Shown here: positions 11,260 to 22,872 of the stretch, piece after piece
How the letters are laid out: each line of letters begins with the position of its first letter
Numbering within the stretch: position 1 is the stretch's first letter
NCBI GenBank assembly: GCA_029204225.1
Contig: CM055100.1
Span: forward strand, 19,260,341 to 19,324,340
Reading direction: 5' to 3'
DNA length: 64,000 nt
Source of the DNA: Diphasiastrum complanatum
Lineage: Eukaryota > Streptophyta > Lycopodiopsida > Lycopodiales > Lycopodiaceae
Notes under the pieces: generated by a model
What the model saw: only the letters and a program-made list of their open reading frames with translations
The model's database searches: none
What the model was told of the DNA's origin: nothing
Translations under genes and position numbers: made by a program

Positions 11260-11673
11260 AACATCTCTCACTGATCCTCCACCGATTCCTCGCCCTCGTC
11301 TGGTGCATTGTTTTGTCGCTCTTGCTCTGCCTCCCGGTTAGCCCGAGCTGCCTCCTGGTTAGCCCGACGTCTGGCCGCCCTTTCCCTGACCATGATGAGC
11401 TGTCGTCGTATGAAATTCATTCCGATCTGCTCATCCAGATCCAGCTCGACAGCAGGGACAGGATCCACAGCGGGGGCGGGTGGCTCCGGTTCCGGATTTC
11501 TCTGTCGAGTCTGTCACAACATCTCTCGGATATCTCTCTTGCTTCCGATGTCTCTCGTTGTGCCTTCGGATATCTTTCTCAAGCTTCCTCCTGGCTTCGC
11601 CCTCGGGCTTCGGTGGTATGTGCTCTGTCATCTCGATCGACCTTCTCCTCACAGCACCCTGGTCCTTGAACAC
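11260..11673 (-). pseudogene. Arg/Glu-rich coiled-coil ORF remnant, frameshifted
   Basis: Function unknown. Two minus-strand frames give consistently coding-like, highly charged sequence. The upstream piece (about 11673-11510) contains EARRKLEKDIRRHNERHRKQ. The downstream piece (about 11500-11268) contains an acidic-aliphatic segment, then RRQLIMVRERAARRRANQEA and an acidic tail ending in a stop. A single frameshift near 11500 would join them into a peptide of roughly 130 residues with a helical, probably coiled-coil, middle. It converges on the AT-hook remnant at 9224-10752, so the two may be the paired genes of one transposon. That pairing is inference. Confidence 0.4.
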
Positions 11674-11851
11674 CCTCTCACAGCACCCTGGCTCTCAAAC
11701 AGCCTCTCACGGCCTCTCACCGGCTCTCGCTTGCTCTCTCACTTTCTATCATTAGCTCTCTCACAGCCTCTAAAAATGCCAACCACAATGACATTGTGAG
11801 TGCCTAATTACCCCACAGCCTGATCGGCCATGTGGATCCCCATCATCCATC

Positions 11852-12035
11852 CATGTGCCTCAGTACCTGCCCTCATGTGATGCCCCCCCCCCCCTGTGTT
11901 GGTCTCCCATTGGCCCCATGGTCTGCTCACCCACAGTGCCCATGTGCCTCTGTACCTGCCCCCATGTGATGCTCCCCCCCTGTGTTGGTCTCCCATTGGC
12001 CCCATGGTCTGCTCACCCACAGTGCCCATGTGCCA
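11852..12035. repeat. Tandem duplication of an 86-89-base unit
   Basis: Unit 1 is 11852-11940 and unit 2 is 11941-12026, both starting catgtgcct; they differ mainly in the length of a C-run (11882-11894 versus about 11973-11980). A third copy starts at 12027 and breaks off. Reading frames through it are repeat artefacts. Confidence 0.9.
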
Positions 12036-12170
12036 CTGCACCATGTACTGTACCCTCTTTTTTTACACCCAGTACCCTTTTTTTTCCAATTTTTTTCTCT
12101 TTTTTTGGTAATTAATAGGCAAAAAAAAATTATTAAATATATTAAAAAATAAAAATAAAACATTAAAAAT

Positions 12171-12248
12171 GGTACCGCCTTGGTACCGCGGATCCCAGGG
12201 CGGTACCGTACCGGCGGTACCATACTAGCGGTACCAGGGGGTACTATG
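12171..12248. repeat. GGTACC-rich cluster, possible transposon subterminal repeats
   Basis: Six GGTACC/GTACCG words in about 75 bases, in both GCGGTACC and GGTACCGC contexts, ending in ccagggggtactatga next to a (TA)n run at about 12247-12267. Short palindromic words clustered at an edge are typical of transposase-binding sites at hAT or Mutator ends. No matching second end was found. Confidence 0.5.
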
Positions 12249-12334
12249 ATATATATATATATATATAAATAATTTTAAGCAAAATGCACTCTTTGACATA
12301 ATTGACAATTTAGATTGATCATACACAAGATCTA

Positions 12335-12495
12335 AGGAAGCGACCCCTGCGTCTGAACGCGCGTCCGGACATCCGCATCCGCCTTTTTTTTTTTAAGAAA
12401 TTAGGCAAAAAAAAAAAATGGACGCGTCCGGGGGTCGGACGTGTCTGGGTCCGGACGCAGACACGGACGCGGAATGTCCGGCCCGGACCCTCATG
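12335..12495. repeat. GGACGC/GTCCGG-rich cluster around T- and A-tracts
   Basis: Repeated GTCCGGAC and GGACGCG words flank a T-tract (about 12383-12394) and an A-tract (about 12407-12418), giving partial inverted symmetry in an otherwise AT-rich region. It resembles a DNA-transposon terminal region. It lies about 630 bases past the stop codon of the exonuclease gene. The 12496-13121 stretch shows nothing further. Confidence 0.45.
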
Positions 12496-13121
12496 TCTGC
12501 ACAAGATATTTAGGTGCTATATTGTGATGGGTACTCTACACTCATTCTTACTAGGGATTGCATGCACTAAAGCTTTTCATGTTCAGGACCACTATGGAGC
12601 TCGTAAGAGGTTTATGTTTTCAGTCGAGCAGCTCTTGGGCTTGGCATGTTGGAGCTTGCAACCTTTAATGGAGCTGCTGCTCTAACATTGGGGCGGAGTC
12701 CTGTTTGACCCCTTTATTGGCTGTTGAGCAACACTACAATTCTTCAAAGTTCCAGAAGTGATTGGTAGCCGCGGAAAGCTTGCCCAATGGAAAGTTCTGC
12801 CTCTGGACATTGTATATGTTATAAGTAACCCTTAGCAGTAAACTAAGATCTCTAAAAAAGTTGTTGCATCAGGATTCAAGTGATGATCTAGCAACTCAAA
12901 AGCTCAAAATCTGATACTGAAATTTATACATGAAATAGGGGATTAATATAATATAAAGATTAGCAGTGCCAAACTGTTGACATCTAGAATTCAAACTTCT
13001 GTTTGATTGCAAGCCTTGTCATGGTCATTTTCTTTTACTTACCAGAATTCCCTACTCTGACAATCATAAGAATTGCATTAGTGCCTTCAAAAAACAAAAT
13101 TGCTCGTGTAGTGAATACTAT

Positions 13122-13257
13122 TTAGTGTTGATAAGATCCATGATAGTTGCTTTGTTGCAATTTCTGAAATTGTTGTTCTAAAGTAGCAATAGCCACAGTA
13201 TCATTTGCAGCATCTCGTTCTAGACACCATTTTTCTTCAAATGCGACCTTAATGTCC
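13122..13257 (-). CDS. Exonuclease gene, exon 5 (terminal)
   Basis: The acceptor TTTATCAG precedes 13257. The exon completes an Arg codon split with exon 4, encodes 44 more residues including [14 protein letters not shown], a C-terminal block typical of the plant members, and ends in TAA at 13122-13124. The phase is 2, as required by exon 4. Confidence 0.9.
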
Positions 13258-16200
13258 CTGATAAAGCAACACAAAGTCCATCAGTTACAAGGAAGAGTCT
13301 ACAGTAAGTATGCATAAGTTTGAATACCTGATGTCACATTTTGAAAGAGGTTGGCAAACACCAATTGGTTCTTGACAGTCAATTTCTAAAGTATTTGTCA
13401 ATTACAAGGAGCATTCGATCAACATCTTTTAGGTCAGCAGTCCAAGACTAAAAACTACATCCTTCTACCTTAGTTTATGACTCATCATACTGTTAGTACC
13501 TTTATCCCAATGATTCTTTGATGTGTATATCTAAGAGAATCTGTCATAAAAATTTGACTCTGTTTTTTGTATGTACAGACTCGGTTTTTTTTTGTACGCA
13601 TGAACATTGCGCATTCGGTAAAGCACCATGTTAAGTTTAGCAACACAAAGATATGAAAAAACTTGTCATACACATCAAAATCCCTATTAAGGCATGAGGA
13701 ACTATCAATTAGCCAGCTTAAACAAATGGAGAGAGAAGGAAAACTAGATGAAACTGTTTTCTTAGGGTGCTCTGATGAAGTTACCTCACTTTTCTTTCAC
13801 AAAAAGACCCCAACTCACAATGCCACTCATAAATGCAAAGGATTACCATTTTCATTGTGGCGATGTGAACACAGGACATACAAAACACAACAGTGAGAGA
13901 AACTTTTTCCTCTCTCTTATTCCTCTCTTTTTGCAGCTGCAGCTGCCTCTGAGGTCCCACCCTTTTCCTTTCTCACAGCCCCCTGGCTAGCCTTCCCCTT
14001 TTGTTTGAATAAAAAACTCCGTAAGCCTGTTATTGCAGCCAGATAAGAGAGCAAGCACTTTTTATTTTGCTTTTCCACACTGATTGATGAACTTGCAATG
14101 AGATTCATATGCTGATACAAGAGAAATATGAATGTTCTTGTGCTGTTGGTTACAGGCCAAACGACACCCTCTCTTTTGGCACGTCTATGCAAATTATTAT
14201 CTTTGAATCAGATATAGTGGTTGTCAAAGAGATAATACCCTCCAGAAAATATAACCTTATCAAGAGGCCATGCAAAACAAATGACTGACCATAGAAGACC
14301 ACAGCCATAATCAAGGTCCATTTCTCCCCAATTACAGCATCATTAACTGCAAAAATTAGTATAAAGTGCTCCCAAAATCATGAATCATCTACTCCACGAT
14401 GTTGGTGGCACGCAAGAATAACTAAAAACTCATGTGGATGTAAGCTTTCTGCAGCAACTAAAGCTGGCTGGGAATCGCTGGCTAGTTGGTCATTTAGTCA
14501 CCAGGTCAATGAGCCAAACTCAGGTGGAGGCTGAAAATCCTAACTAAACTAAAATACTTATGAATGCCTCCGATTATTGACAACGTCAAAGCAAGCGTGT
14601 ATGAGAGCAAGATTTGTACATGCTACATTTATATGTGAAATTTTTTTTCCAGAATGTTAGCTTCCTGACACTGTTACTGACACTGTTACTCACATTGCCT
14701 CCTAACATTAAGTTTTCTTTGGACCTTATAGATGAATTTATGGCAAATAATTGATAATTTGGGCATAAAAAATACCTCATAATCACTAAAAGTAATTACG
14801 AATCTCTTGGAATGATTGATCTGGGTATGGTATGTTTAATTTAACTCTTCACTGAAATGATAGAATATCACAATAGATGTTGTGAATTCGCCAACTGATA
14901 AGTAGTGGAATGTTGACATCCTACTAGCTTTTCAGCTTGGTTGCTACAGGTAAAATATGCATATATGAAATTCTGGACTATAAACGTATGACTGCAACCT
15001 CACAATAAGTAACTTCTATTCTCCACCAATAATACAAGAAAATAGGGATTTTAAATGGCCAATCAATAAACAAACTACCCAATCTATGCAATATGACTAA
15101 CCTCAACTATTTTCCAGCTGGTATCACAGACTACAGTATAAGTAGTTAAGCTAAAGACCTTGACCTCTGCTCATGCGACTTGCTTGCTAAATACAATAGA
15201 ATCTAGATTATAGGTCAAATTTACATAATTGTGGAGAATTGAAAGCTTAGATAATCAGAGTATAGTGTCTAGACCAGCAATAAAGTTCCTAGATTCCGAC
15301 TAACCTTTGCAGACTTAGAACTTGAGAGTTTCTGTATAGAACCGGCGCATATTTGGTGAGAGCATCTTGTACATAAGCTTTTCCAACAGTTCTTACTGCT
15401 GCTGCTTCAAGCAGGGCTTCCAATGAGCCATGCTTCCTCATGAGCTTTAGGGCTGTTTTATGGCCAAAGCCTGGAGCTAACTCTGAAAGCCCAGGGACAC
15501 AGTCAGTCCTATCTCCCAACAAGCAACCTGCACACAAGCCAGAATAAACAATAACAATCAAACAAGGAAGCAACATGAAAAAATGTAAAATGCGCCGAAC
15601 CTAAGCATCTTACAAAAGCCAAACCTCAACTCCTAGAATAGTGAAAGGCCGAGTTGAAACTTGAAACAAAGCCATAGGCTGCATCAGTTACTACTGCAGC
15701 ATATAGTGAGTTGACTACATGAGCCTTCCGTCACCAGGCATGAAGAAATCAGAGGCCGAAGAGAGATCCAACATTGTTGCTCATTTATTTTACATAAGAA
15801 TGCTAGCTTACATTAGACAATATGCTACAGCAGCCTCAAATGATTACAGGAAACCCAGATACTTATAATCGTTGATGTCATTTACATGCAGATTGACAAG
15901 ACACAAGGTCTCTCAATAAATCTAAAGATGACAAAAAGATACTATTTACAGACTCCTGAAGTAGAAGATTAGTCTTTATTGATAAAGCTAAAATTGTTGC
16001 TTACTTGGGTCTAATTTCTAAACATAGGAATTTGGATCCTGAGAATCACTTGGAGTTTCAAGAGGATCTCATCCACACTCAATGCAGCTTGTTTGTAGTG
16101 CCATCCACTCCTCAGCAAGAGTAGGGGATATGCAAGACTTTTTCTACATATGCCGAAGAAATCTGAAATTCTCCTCTTTATCAAGAAACACAAGAGCATG

Positions 16201-18118
16201 ATATGAGGTTACCTGATGTTCTCTTTGGTTAAAATCACTATATAATACCAGACAGGCCACTAGAAAGGAACAGAAGCGGTTGTCACTTGCAAGAAAAACC
16301 CCACAACCTGTCGCCTCCATGGGCTCACAAAGACATCCAGTCTGGAGCATCTCGTTTCCCCCACCCTACACTCACCCTAACAACACCAGGACACAAGCAC
16401 CAAAATACATCTACAACCATACACATGAAGATCTGTTCCATTCCTACAGCTCTATGATATAGCATCACTTAATAGTCTTGGGTACACAGTCTTACAGCTG
16501 CTCTCTGCACAAAAGTGCTATGCTCTTCTCATAAACACTGCACCCAACTTCTTACTCACCCTGCTCTTGATCCTCCAACACATCATTGTAAACGCATGGT
16601 ACATTGAAGGTGTAGACCCACAGTTTCGGGAAACACTTTGCACGCACAAGACAGGAAAGAAACGGAATATGGGACGAAGGAATTTGCACATCATGGCAGA
16701 AGTAAACCAGCACAAGCTTATTACCATAATGCATATGAAAGAGAGACTATAATAAAACAGAAGTTAGGTAGGTTGAAATATTGTTAGGAAGAGTCTTGAA
16801 AAGGGTCAAATTTGGTCTTCAAAACGGTGACAAGCTTTCTTTTATAGTGTAAGTGTGCCTTCCAATAACTGGGAAATGTTTCACCAGTATGAGAAAATGC
16901 ATTTGCCCATAATGTCTCCCCTGAAGCATTTCCTGGGGGCATTTCCTGAATGCGGAAATATCTTGCCCCTCTAAAAAAATTGAAGAAAAACATTATTCAC
17001 ATTAAAAAATGTAGGTCTCACGCATAAGAAGCTCACATGCAACATTCTCCAAAATGTGCTTCTGAAACATGTTGCTTCATGCTTCATTAGGCATCTAGAT
17101 TCTATATTCTGGATTCCAATTTCTAACATTTGAGTCCGGATGTTTAAGTAAACATGTGGCCCTCCAAGAGCCTAGGACAATTTGAGACACAAACTACAGT
17201 ATTATGACTTATAATTTATAAAAGTTGGAGTTGAAAATCAATTTAAGTTTGAATTTTGGCATTATACATTGTACATGGATGACTGTGCACTAAGTGCCTA
17301 TTTGGTCAAACTTGAATTAAGGACTCAGCCTATATAATACAAACAATACCATAATCTCTAGTCCCGTTTATTGTTATGTACAATAATGACATGTCTGGAT
17401 ACCTCAGAGGTGCATACCTCCCCATTAATGATGCTTGGCAATAGGTCTCTAAACCTCGTACTGTCGAGGCCTTGGTTGATGTTTGAGACAATGGTTGTGA
17501 TTTAATAACAAAATCTAAAAAATCTTCTTTGATTTTGGTTTTGCTTTGTAGACTTTTGAATTGTTGGGATCTATGGAATTGTGCTCATTACTTGGTAGGA
17601 CATTTCTTCTCTACTCATGATGCAAGTTTGATCCAAAAAAGAAGAATGTACTCTTTTGAAGCCAATTTCATAAGAACATTGTACATAGACTCTGTAAGAC
17701 TCTGTTGCCATAACACAATCTAACTTGGCTTATTGTTAAGCTTCAGAAGTAGGAAAAAAACTAACAATTAGAGCAAAGCCACAGGGATGGCACTCTCACA
17801 TCGTACTTTTTACCTTAGGCATCTCCCCCTCCTCTCTCTCCCTCTTACTGAATCGGGACATATGTCAAACAGGTCACGGAGACTTTTTACATGCTCCCAG
17901 TGTAACATGCACTAAACATATTCGGTCTTTGTACCTGTTGGAATATCAATCCACACTCTAGAGAGAACTATCAAACAGGGCGGACAGGGCGGATAGCTTA
18001 GTGGTAGAGCATCTCATCTGGTATGAGGGAGGTCCTGGGTTCGAATCCTAGTCTGCCCATCCATATTATGATTTATGGATTTCTAACAGTACCCTCGGGT
18101 ACCTACAAAACATTAATA

Positions 18119-18180
<62 letters not shown>

Positions 18181-21100
18181 TATGCAGAGACAGCCTGGGG
18201 ATCCCTATTAGACCTCTCTATCTATCATAGCCTCTATCCGTTAGGCTCAGATACCGGTTGGGGCAGCTACGAGTCTCTTCACATCAGTTGGCTATTGAGA
18301 CAGGCAGATATATAGGCATTTTGAGAGAACAGCGGGTTTGTTAGCTATGTTCATTGGGATTGGTGGAGGACCTACCTACTATGAGATACGAGGTCGCTAT
18401 CGCTGCTTATATCGAGACACTCCCCTCACGCTCAGCACCTTCCTGGAGTATCAGGATCCCAGATGTGTTGGACTTTTACTACGAGAGATGCTTATACTGA
18501 GAGCCTCTCTGATACCTCCGAAGGATACTACAGATCATAGACAGCACCCTATCACTAGCTTTTTTGAGAAGATGAGCGAGATGACTTGTCAGATGATGAG
18601 GCAGACATACCGGCGAGAGCGAAGGCCCAACGTGCCCAGCCATCAGCCAGCTGACCCACACGAGCCATCAGATCAGCCAGGTCTTCTAGTAGAGTTCGAC
18701 GCCAGCCACGGACAATGGATTCTCAGGACATCAGACGCTTCTTCCGAGCTTGATTTGTCATTGCTAAGCAGAGCAGGAGGTTAAGCTCGAGCACCTTTAC
18801 CCTCAGTAGAGCTGGAGGTTAAGCTCTTACATGATTATTGCGTATATTCTTCTGACTAGCTGGAGAGAGTTTTATACATTTGGTTAGCTTAGACTAGCTA
18901 GTTTTATTTATTTTTATGTTGTCCGATATGGACAGTGCTCCTCATAGTTATGTATGTATTTCTCTATCTTTTGTGCCTTTGGGCACCTAACAGACTACTG
19001 TAGATGATGCCTTGATTGATTTGGATGGCAGGAGTGGTCACAAAAAGCCTCCTCGTAAGGCTCGAAAGAAGATGTCACCTCATGAAAATAATGGAATAGG
19101 TGAATCTGAAAGGTCTCAGTCCATGGAGGGAGATGAAGCAGCACTACTGGAGTCTTCTAGAATGTCAGCGGTCACAAATTCTCAACTATTTGGGGTAGCT
19201 GGTGTTGACAACAAGTTGAGAAGCTCAAAGAGTATCATCGCTACTGAGAGTACCTCCAGCGCTGACGGTACCTTCAATTTTGCTACCCCCATCGTGGGCA
19301 ATACCTCCAACGACGCTGCCAATACCAGGTTTGGTTCCCATCCTGCTGAGGCCTCCATCTCAGGCAATGCCTCCAGCGCTACTGCTGCCCGTTGTCCACC
19401 ACATACGACAAATATCCCATATACCCCTTCCAGATCAACGGAGCTTTTCTCATCTTGGCAATTGGATCAGTTTAAAGAAGATTTCTAGAGCCTGAAGCAA
19501 GAAATCTCACAGCTGAAAGGAATGGTTACCTTCCTATTCAGTGAGAAGAACTTGTTAAAGTGCAAAGTCGTGTCACTCGAACAGTCGGAGATGAAAATAT
19601 TAGATGAGCTGAAGCTGCTTCGGGAAGAAAATGGACAATTGAAATGGGATTTCACAGCATACAAAGAAGGTATCTAGAGTACTAGTGAACCGTCAGAAAC
19701 GGTGATGAAGATCCAGGCAGTGGAACAAGAATTGGTCCAACACAAGGAAACAACGAGAACTTGGGCATCTCTTTTCAAAGATACGGACAGTAAGCCACAT
19801 ATGTCTACTTTGATTTCAGCCACCATTTTTGAAGAGAAGTTGAGGGATCAAAAAGCCCTCAGTGTGAGAGTATTCTTAGATGATGACCTCACATTCATGC
19901 AAGTGACAAAGAGGAAGAAGGCGTTCGAGGAAGCTAAAGCATCCGGGAGACGGGTCATCTATAGAGATGGCCAGGTGAAATATATTGGTGATCAGCGATA
20001 GGGATTTAGGTCTTTCGGGCGTGGAAGCAGCCTGAAGGCTCACCCATCTTCATTGCGTTTTGGTGTGTGGAATTGTAATGGGAAACATACGTCGTCCTCG
20101 GCAGGAGATTTGATTGACTTCATAGACAGTGGTGATATACTATTATTCACAGAGACGCATGAGAATGCAAAGCGAGGTTTACCTTTATTTCCTGGTTTCC
20201 AGTGGGAATCGATTCCCAGAGCAGAGACTAGATCAATGGGGGGACGTGGTTACGGTGGTGTGGCATGTATATATAGAGATACTGAGTGCTTGAGGTGGTT
20301 CATTGAGATGATCATTCCAAATACACATGGATTAGACTCAGAGGGGAGCCCACAGGTTTGGACAGGGACATCTATATTGCAATTTGCTACTTTCCACCGG
20401 ATACATCTTCTTTCTCAGACAGGGATGGCTCTTGATATATGAATTTGTCTGGCGATATCATCAGGTTTTCTGATAGAGGACATATTTTATTGGTAGGGGA
20501 CTTTAATGCCGGGACTGGATCACGTCAGACTTCTTTCCATGATGTGGACCAGGATCCTTTAAGTATCAAGGCATTAGACAGTAATGAGCTTGGCCTTTTG
20601 AGACATTCTAATTTCTGCAGATGAGGACGGGCCTATCACAGATTATGGAGAGTACTTTTTACAGTAAGGAGAAGCCCACGAGCTTGCCATTTCCAATGGC
20701 CTTGCCAGGTGGCCTTCTTCCAGTGACTTCACTTGTCATCCTCACAGCGGCAGCCACATCGTGGTAGACTACCTCATGGGATCACCTTCTCTTCTTCCTC
20801 ATATTACTACCTTCACCATCACACATACTACTCTCTCTGATCATTTATTTCTCTCTTTCCATTTAGGAACACAGCCCGTGATCACTCATACTTCCCATCC
20901 ATCTTTCCCTCGTGCCCCAAGATATCGCTTTGGGAACTCATACATTCCCGCTTATCAAGCTTCATTAACCTCCCTTCCATAGCATTTCCCACATAACTCC
21001 ACCATGGAGCAACAATCTGACTTCCTCACCAATGCCCTACACACTGCAGCTTCCCTTTCTTTCCCATCCACAAAACCCAGAACAAAAACTAACACCTTCA

Positions 21101-22793
21101 AATGCCCAAGTCAACCTTGGTATAATGACGAATGCCACCAACTTCATAATCATCTTAAACATGCTTATGCCAACTCACTTACATTTAGATGTTTTATGCT
21201 CTTTCTATTCACGATGGGGTTTGTCTGTGAACATTGCAAGGACCAACGTTATGGTCTTCAACACATCTCAGGCATTTATGCAGCGTCAGGAGCTTTATGG
21301 GATGGCCATCCCTTGGAGGTTGTTTCTTCATACACATATTTGGGAGTCCTCATTTTTGGTCCAGCTTTTAGTATGAGGCAAGCCACTCTTGCTAGGTTGG
21401 GTAACGGGCACGCATCACTAGTCCAGCTTGAGAAGTTTTGTTTCAGACAATACATACGTGATGCTCCGAGTAAGTGTCACATGTTTGATACCATGGTCAC
21501 ACCAACAATAATGTATGCTGCAGAGACTTGGTGTACGGGTCTCACTTCCTTTGAGTGGGCCGATATATCTCGTCTGCAGATTACTATGCTTTCACGCATG
21601 ATTCGAGCGAAACCTTCTATCCCTCACCAGATTATACTTGCAGAGTTTGCAGTTCCTACATTATAGGCTGAGGTTATTTTTCGGATCGTTATTTTCCTCC
21701 AGAGACTGATGCAGATGGACAGTTCCAGATATTCCTATGTTGCACTCACTTCATCATGATTCCTCCACAACCAAGGTTTTCACTTCTCATGGTTTTCTCA
21801 AGCAGGGAGGCTATTTGACTACATCAGTATTTCTTTATCGTCACTTCCAAAGGGCACACAACACTATATTCGGCAGTTTATATACAGATCCTATATACAT
21901 AGAGTTTGGGAGGAGGGCAGCTTGGAGTGAAGCCCCTTCACTACAGATCCATCTTTATGGAGATCGACTATTCCTTCCTAGATATCTGGACGGAGGTTTG
22001 TCACATGGTTTGAGATTTATATTGGGTCAGTTTAGAGTCTCATCTCATCAGTTACACATTGAGACGGGTCGTTTTCATGGCACACCTAGGGAGGCCAGAG
22101 TATGTCAGATCTGTTCACTTGGAGAGATTGAGGACGAGGATCGTTTCATTTTCAGATGCCCAGTTTATTACGAGATTAGAGGGCGATACCATTGTTTATA
22201 TCAGGACTCCTCCAAATCACTCCAGGCTTTGATTAAATATGAGAATCCTTGTTGTGTAGCCTTGATGATACGTGAGATGATGCTTTTGAGACGAGACTTA
22301 GTTAGTGCCCAGATTGGTTTGGATCCCCAGACCAGTATCACAGATTTCTTTTCCAGATGCAAATAAAGACCCACATTCAACACAGAGGACAGATCAGAGT
22401 GAGATAGATATTCCAGTCAGAGACATCGTGCCAGTGCACCAGACCGAGTCATCCCTCCAGCAGGACGATGCAGAGCAAGCGACATACTGTTCACAGGTCC
22501 AGACAAAGGCAGTTTCACTCCTCACATCCAAAGCACTCCACGATTGTGATTGCATCCTACACTTCAGCCGAGGCTTGAGGCTTGAGGCTTGTTTTTACGT
22601 CATGATATATACGTGTCTTCTTTCCAGATCATTAGAGAGATTACAACATATTTAGTTCAAATTGTTTATTTCTATTTAGTATGTTTTCTTTTACGAAGAC
22701 GTTTTTTTTTTCACACGCTCCTAGAGTATCATATACACTTGAGATGTACATTTATTCTGTCTTTTGTACCCTCGGGTACCTATAAGACATTAA

Positions 22794-22872
<79 letters not shown>

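Larger units (their letters stand above)
18996..22869 (+). mobile_element. LINE with deleted reverse transcriptase core
   Basis: ORF1 remnant, APE-type endonuclease, junction, RT thumb and C-terminal domain, 3' UTR, hairpin gtaccctcgggtac (22766-22779) and a (CT)n tail (22799-22869). The catalytic RT segment is absent, lost by internal deletion near 21190. The 5' end is approximate. Confidence 0.8.

Noticed and set aside
13663-14192. Possible extra exons inside intron 4
   Set aside because: Exons 4 and 5 already join in phase and no conserved segment is missing between them.
17987-18058. Functional tRNA-Pro(TGG) gene
   Set aside because: The cloverleaf is good, but the variable region has six bases and the sequence runs straight into a LINE-like tail and (CT)n, so it is the head of a SINE.
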